Origin: Stenotrophobium sp050739895
GTDB taxonomy: Bacteria; Pseudomonadota; Gammaproteobacteria; Nevskiales; Nevskiaceae
Assembly: GCA_050739895.1 (NCBI GenBank)
Contig: JBOICK010000011.1
Location: forward strand, 1 to 15,747
Direction: 5' to 3'
Length of the DNA: 15,747 nt
Below, piece by piece: positions 13,863-15,747 of the stretch. Position 1 is the stretch's first letter, and each line of letters starts with the position of its first letter. The position numbers and the translations under genes were made by a program. The notes beneath the pieces are model-generated. The model was not told the DNA's origin and did not search any database. It saw nothing but the letters and a program-made list of their open reading frames with translations.

Positions 13863-14797
13863 GGCTGCTGGTACAGCGACTCGCGCCACGCCAGGTAATC
13901 CAGCGCCACCGCCTTGGGTTGCTCCAGCATCGGCAGATGGCCCACACCCGGCACCATCAGCACGCTGGAATCGGGCAGCAGCGCTGCGAGGATTTTCGCA
14001 CTGGCCGGGTTCAGCACGCGATCCTGCTCGCCCCAGACGATGCGCGTCGGCACCTTGACCGCGTCATTCGCCAGCACTTTCTCCAGCGGCGGCGAGGTTG
14101 CGATCTGCTTGAGGATTTTCAGATCCAGCGCATAGTTGGCGACGGCGCGGCGTGCCAGCTCGTCCTTGATTGCGCCGGGAATGAACGGTCTTTTGGTGAA
14201 GACGAAATCCAGCACCTGGTCGAATTCCTCCGGCGTCGAAGCGAAGATCGGCACGCGCTCGCCCTTGGCGATGCGCTGCATCATCTCGCTCGGCGGTGCG
14301 GTGGAGACGCCGCCCGGATCGAGCAACCACAAGGTCTTGACTGTGCCCGGATAGCGCGCCGCATAGCTCGCCGCGATGTCGCCGCCCATCGAACTGCCGC
14401 CCAGGCTGAGATCATGCAGGCCCAGTTTCTGTACGAAGGCATGCACATTCTCGACCTGATCCTCGATGCGATAGTGCGCGTTTGCCGGCTTGCTGCTGTC
14501 GCCAAAGCCCGGCAGGTCCAGCGCGATCACGCGGAAATGCGGTGTCAGCCAGCGCGCGGCGCGGGTCCAGTTGTCCTTGTCGGCGCCGATGCCGTGAATC
14601 AGCAGCAGCGGTTCGCCTCTGCCGCCGTCGAGATAGACGATGTGGAATCCGGCGATCACGGTTTCGTGCAATACCAGCTTGGCGCGCCCGCGTTCGCTGT
14701 CCAGGCCCATTTCCGCCACTTTCTCCGGAAACAGGTTATAGAAAACGATGAACGCCACCACCAACAACAGCACCAGCTTGACAAATCCCTTGATCAT
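13844..14797 (-). CDS. Membrane-anchored alpha/beta-hydrolase (lipase/esterase-like)
   Basis: This 317-residue protein starts with an uncleaved-looking N-terminal hydrophobic helix (about residues 5-23), so it is probably anchored in the inner membrane facing the periplasm. The alpha/beta-hydrolase domain follows: oxyanion HGIGAD (68-73), nucleophile elbow GSSMG with Ser136, acid Asp259 in WGEQDRV, and His287 in GVGHLPMLEQP. The overall pattern resembles Moraxella Lip3-like family V lipases and related C-C or ester hydrolases. The substrate is probably a hydrophobic ester. The start is set at ATG 14797, with GGGAG five bases upstream; the frame opening to 14842 has no such support. It converges on the diiron paralogue 3 gene and is divergent from the efflux adaptor gene across 128 bases. 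Confidence 0.9.
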   Translation of the reverse strand: MIKGFVKLVLLLVVAFIVFYNLFPEKVAEMGLDSERGRAKLVLHETVIAGFHIVYLDGGRGEPLLLIHGIGADKDNWTRAARWLTPHFRVIALDLPGFGDSSKPANAHYRIEDQVENVHAFVQKLGLHDLSLGGSSMGGDIAASYAARYPGTVKTLWLLDPGGVSTAPPSEMMQRIAKGERVPIFASTPEEFDQVLDFVFTKRPFIPGAIKDELARRAVANYALDLKILKQIATSPPLEKVLANDAVKVPTRIVWGEQDRVLNPASAKILAALLPDSSVLMVPGVGHLPMLEQPKAVALDYLAWRESLYQQPSAAAH

Positions 14798-14925
14798 TGC
14801 GGCTCCCGCCTTGCGCAGCAGCGCGCAGTTTGGACAAGCCACTGCCGCAAAGCAACGCGGCTTGCGGGCGGCTGCCGGTTATGGCATCAATCGGCACCCT
14901 TTATATGGTCCGATGGCCTCATCCG

Positions 14926-15747
14926 ATGAACGACAAGTCTGACCTGCTCGGCCAGCTCAAGATCAACCGCGGCGCCACTCCGGCGGCACGCACGCCGCGC
15001 TGGCCGTGGCTGCTGGCAGCGGTCGTGCTGCTGGCTGTCGCGGCAACCGCCTATGTCTTTCTGCGGCCAGCGCCGCTACCGCCGGTCAAGCTCGCCACCG
15101 CGCACACGCTGACCGCCGGCGCCGCCGATGCCTCGGTGCTGGACGCCACCGGCTATGTCGTCGCACGGCGCCAGGCAACGGTGTCGTCGAAAGTCACCGG
15201 CCGCGTGCAGCAGCTGCTGATTGAAGAAGGCCAGCATGTGAAGAAAGGCGACGTGCTGGCGCGGCTGGATGACAGCAACGCGCTGGCGGCGCTGCGGCTG
15301 GCGCAGGCGCAGTTGCAGGCGGCGTATGCCAGTCTCGCGCAAGTGCAGGCCGAACTGAAGGACGCGCAGCGCACGCTGGTCCGCACCCGCGAGCTGGCGG
15401 CGAAAAAGCTGATCGCACAATCGGCGCTGGACACCGCGCAGGCCAACAACGATTCACTGGCGGCGCAGCTCTCCGCGGCGCGCGACAACGTCATCGTCGC
15501 CGATCGCAACATCGCGGTTTATCAGCAGCAGCTCACCGACACCGTAGTGCGCGCGCCGTTCGATGGCATCATCACGGTGAAGAACGCGCAGCAGGGCGAG
15601 ATGATCTCGCCGCTGTCGGCCGGCGGTGCCGGCACCCGCACCGGCATCGGCACGCTGGTCGATATGGATTCGCTGGAAATCGAAGTCGACGTCAACGAAA
15701 ATTTCATCAACCGCGTGGTCGCCGGCCAGAAAGTCACGGCGCATCTC
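14926..15747 (+). CDS. Efflux periplasmic adaptor subunit, MacA/HlyD type (partial, N-terminal 274 residues)
   Basis: The gene runs off the right edge in frame. The opening DKSDLLGQLKI is typical of adaptor proteins encoded with MacB-like ABC permeases. A single membrane helix lies at about 26-46. The first half of a biotinyl-lipoyl domain follows (about 75-116, with VSSKVTGRVQQLLIEEGQ and KKGDVLARLDD). An alpha-hairpin coiled coil rich in Ala, Gln and Leu spans about 117-205, the second lipoyl half has VRAPFDGIITV (208-218), and the beta-barrel begins near 245. The protein would link an inner-membrane transporter to an outer-membrane channel; transporter and cargo lie outside the window. ATG 14926 fits family starts; in-frame ATG 14905 is possible but neither has a clear ribosome site. 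Confidence 0.88.
   Translation, partial: MNDKSDLLGQLKINRGATPAARTPRWPWLLAAVVLLAVAATAYVFLRPAPLPPVKLATAHTLTAGAADASVLDATGYVVARRQATVSSKVTGRVQQLLIEEGQHVKKGDVLARLDDSNALAALRLAQAQLQAAYASLAQVQAELKDAQRTLVRTRELAAKKLIAQSALDTAQANNDSLAAQLSAARDNVIVADRNIAVYQQQLTDTVVRAPFDGIITVKNAQQGEMISPLSAGGAGTRTGIGTLVDMDSLEIEVDVNENFINRVVAGQKVTAHL

Noticed and set aside
14845..14867. CCGCAA/TTGCGG inverted repeat in the gap between the lipase-like and adaptor genes
   Set aside because: Six-base arms with an 11-base loop in GC-rich DNA are weak, and no promoter boxes could be placed around it.
13391..14929. A 512-codon forward open frame
   Set aside because: It overlaps paralogue 3 out of frame and runs antisense through the alpha/beta-hydrolase; low-complexity Arg/Ala/His composition with no motif.
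1..15747. Insertion sequences, CRISPR arrays, tRNA or rRNA genes, and attachment sites
   Set aside because: No transposase or integrase frames, no regularly spaced repeats and no tRNA-like cloverleaf segments were seen on reading both strands.

Overview
The window is GC-rich DNA from what looks like a Gram-negative, lipid- or hydrocarbon-oriented proteobacterium. A gammaproteobacterium near Nevskiales/Xanthomonadales is my best guess, inferred from gene content only. Supporting signs are an LpxH-type lipid A enzyme, a bacterial lipoprotein signal, and a periplasmic adaptor of a tripartite or ABC exporter. I see no mobile element, CRISPR array, tRNA or rRNA. Genes are densely packed.

Layout. 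1-1250 (+): the tail of a pyridine nucleotide-disulfide oxidoreductase, a glutathione S-transferase, and what looks like the broken-off start of an amidohydrolase, followed by a strikingly AT-rich promoter-like stretch. 1254-4041 (+): an LplT-like transporter fused to a PlsC-like acyltransferase, then an LpxH-like metallophosphoesterase, both envelope-lipid functions. 4038-9903 (-): reading leftwards, a small membrane protein, a zinc-free MDR oxidoreductase, a CC0125-type lipoprotein, two tandem paralogues of the 'predicted metal-dependent hydrolase' family (COG3687/PF10118 type), and a GMC alcohol dehydrogenase-like flavoprotein. 10188-13817 (+): a compact three-gene operon of an M24 metallopeptidase-like protein, an EphD-like alpha/beta-hydrolase-SDR fusion, and a third, divergent COG3687-type paralogue. 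13844-14797 (-): a membrane-anchored alpha/beta-hydrolase (lipase/esterase-like). 14926-end (+): the first 274 residues of an efflux periplasmic adaptor.

The most interesting signal is the trio of COG3687-type proteins. All three carry the ligand pattern of ferritin-like diiron carboxylate enzymes (E, about 30 residues, ExxH; later E, 35-36 residues, ExxH), and each has a hydrophobic segment after the bundle. Despite the 'hydrolase' label, this suggests membrane-associated non-haem diiron oxidases or oxygenases. Two are encoded just upstream of an alcohol-oxidising GMC flavoprotein and one just downstream of an EphD-like hydrolase/dehydrogenase. I infer that the window may hold two modules for oxidative modification of a lipid-like substrate (oxygenation, then alcohol oxidation or epoxide/ester opening, then keto formation). 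The sequence supports the ligand geometry directly; the pathway and substrate are hypotheses.
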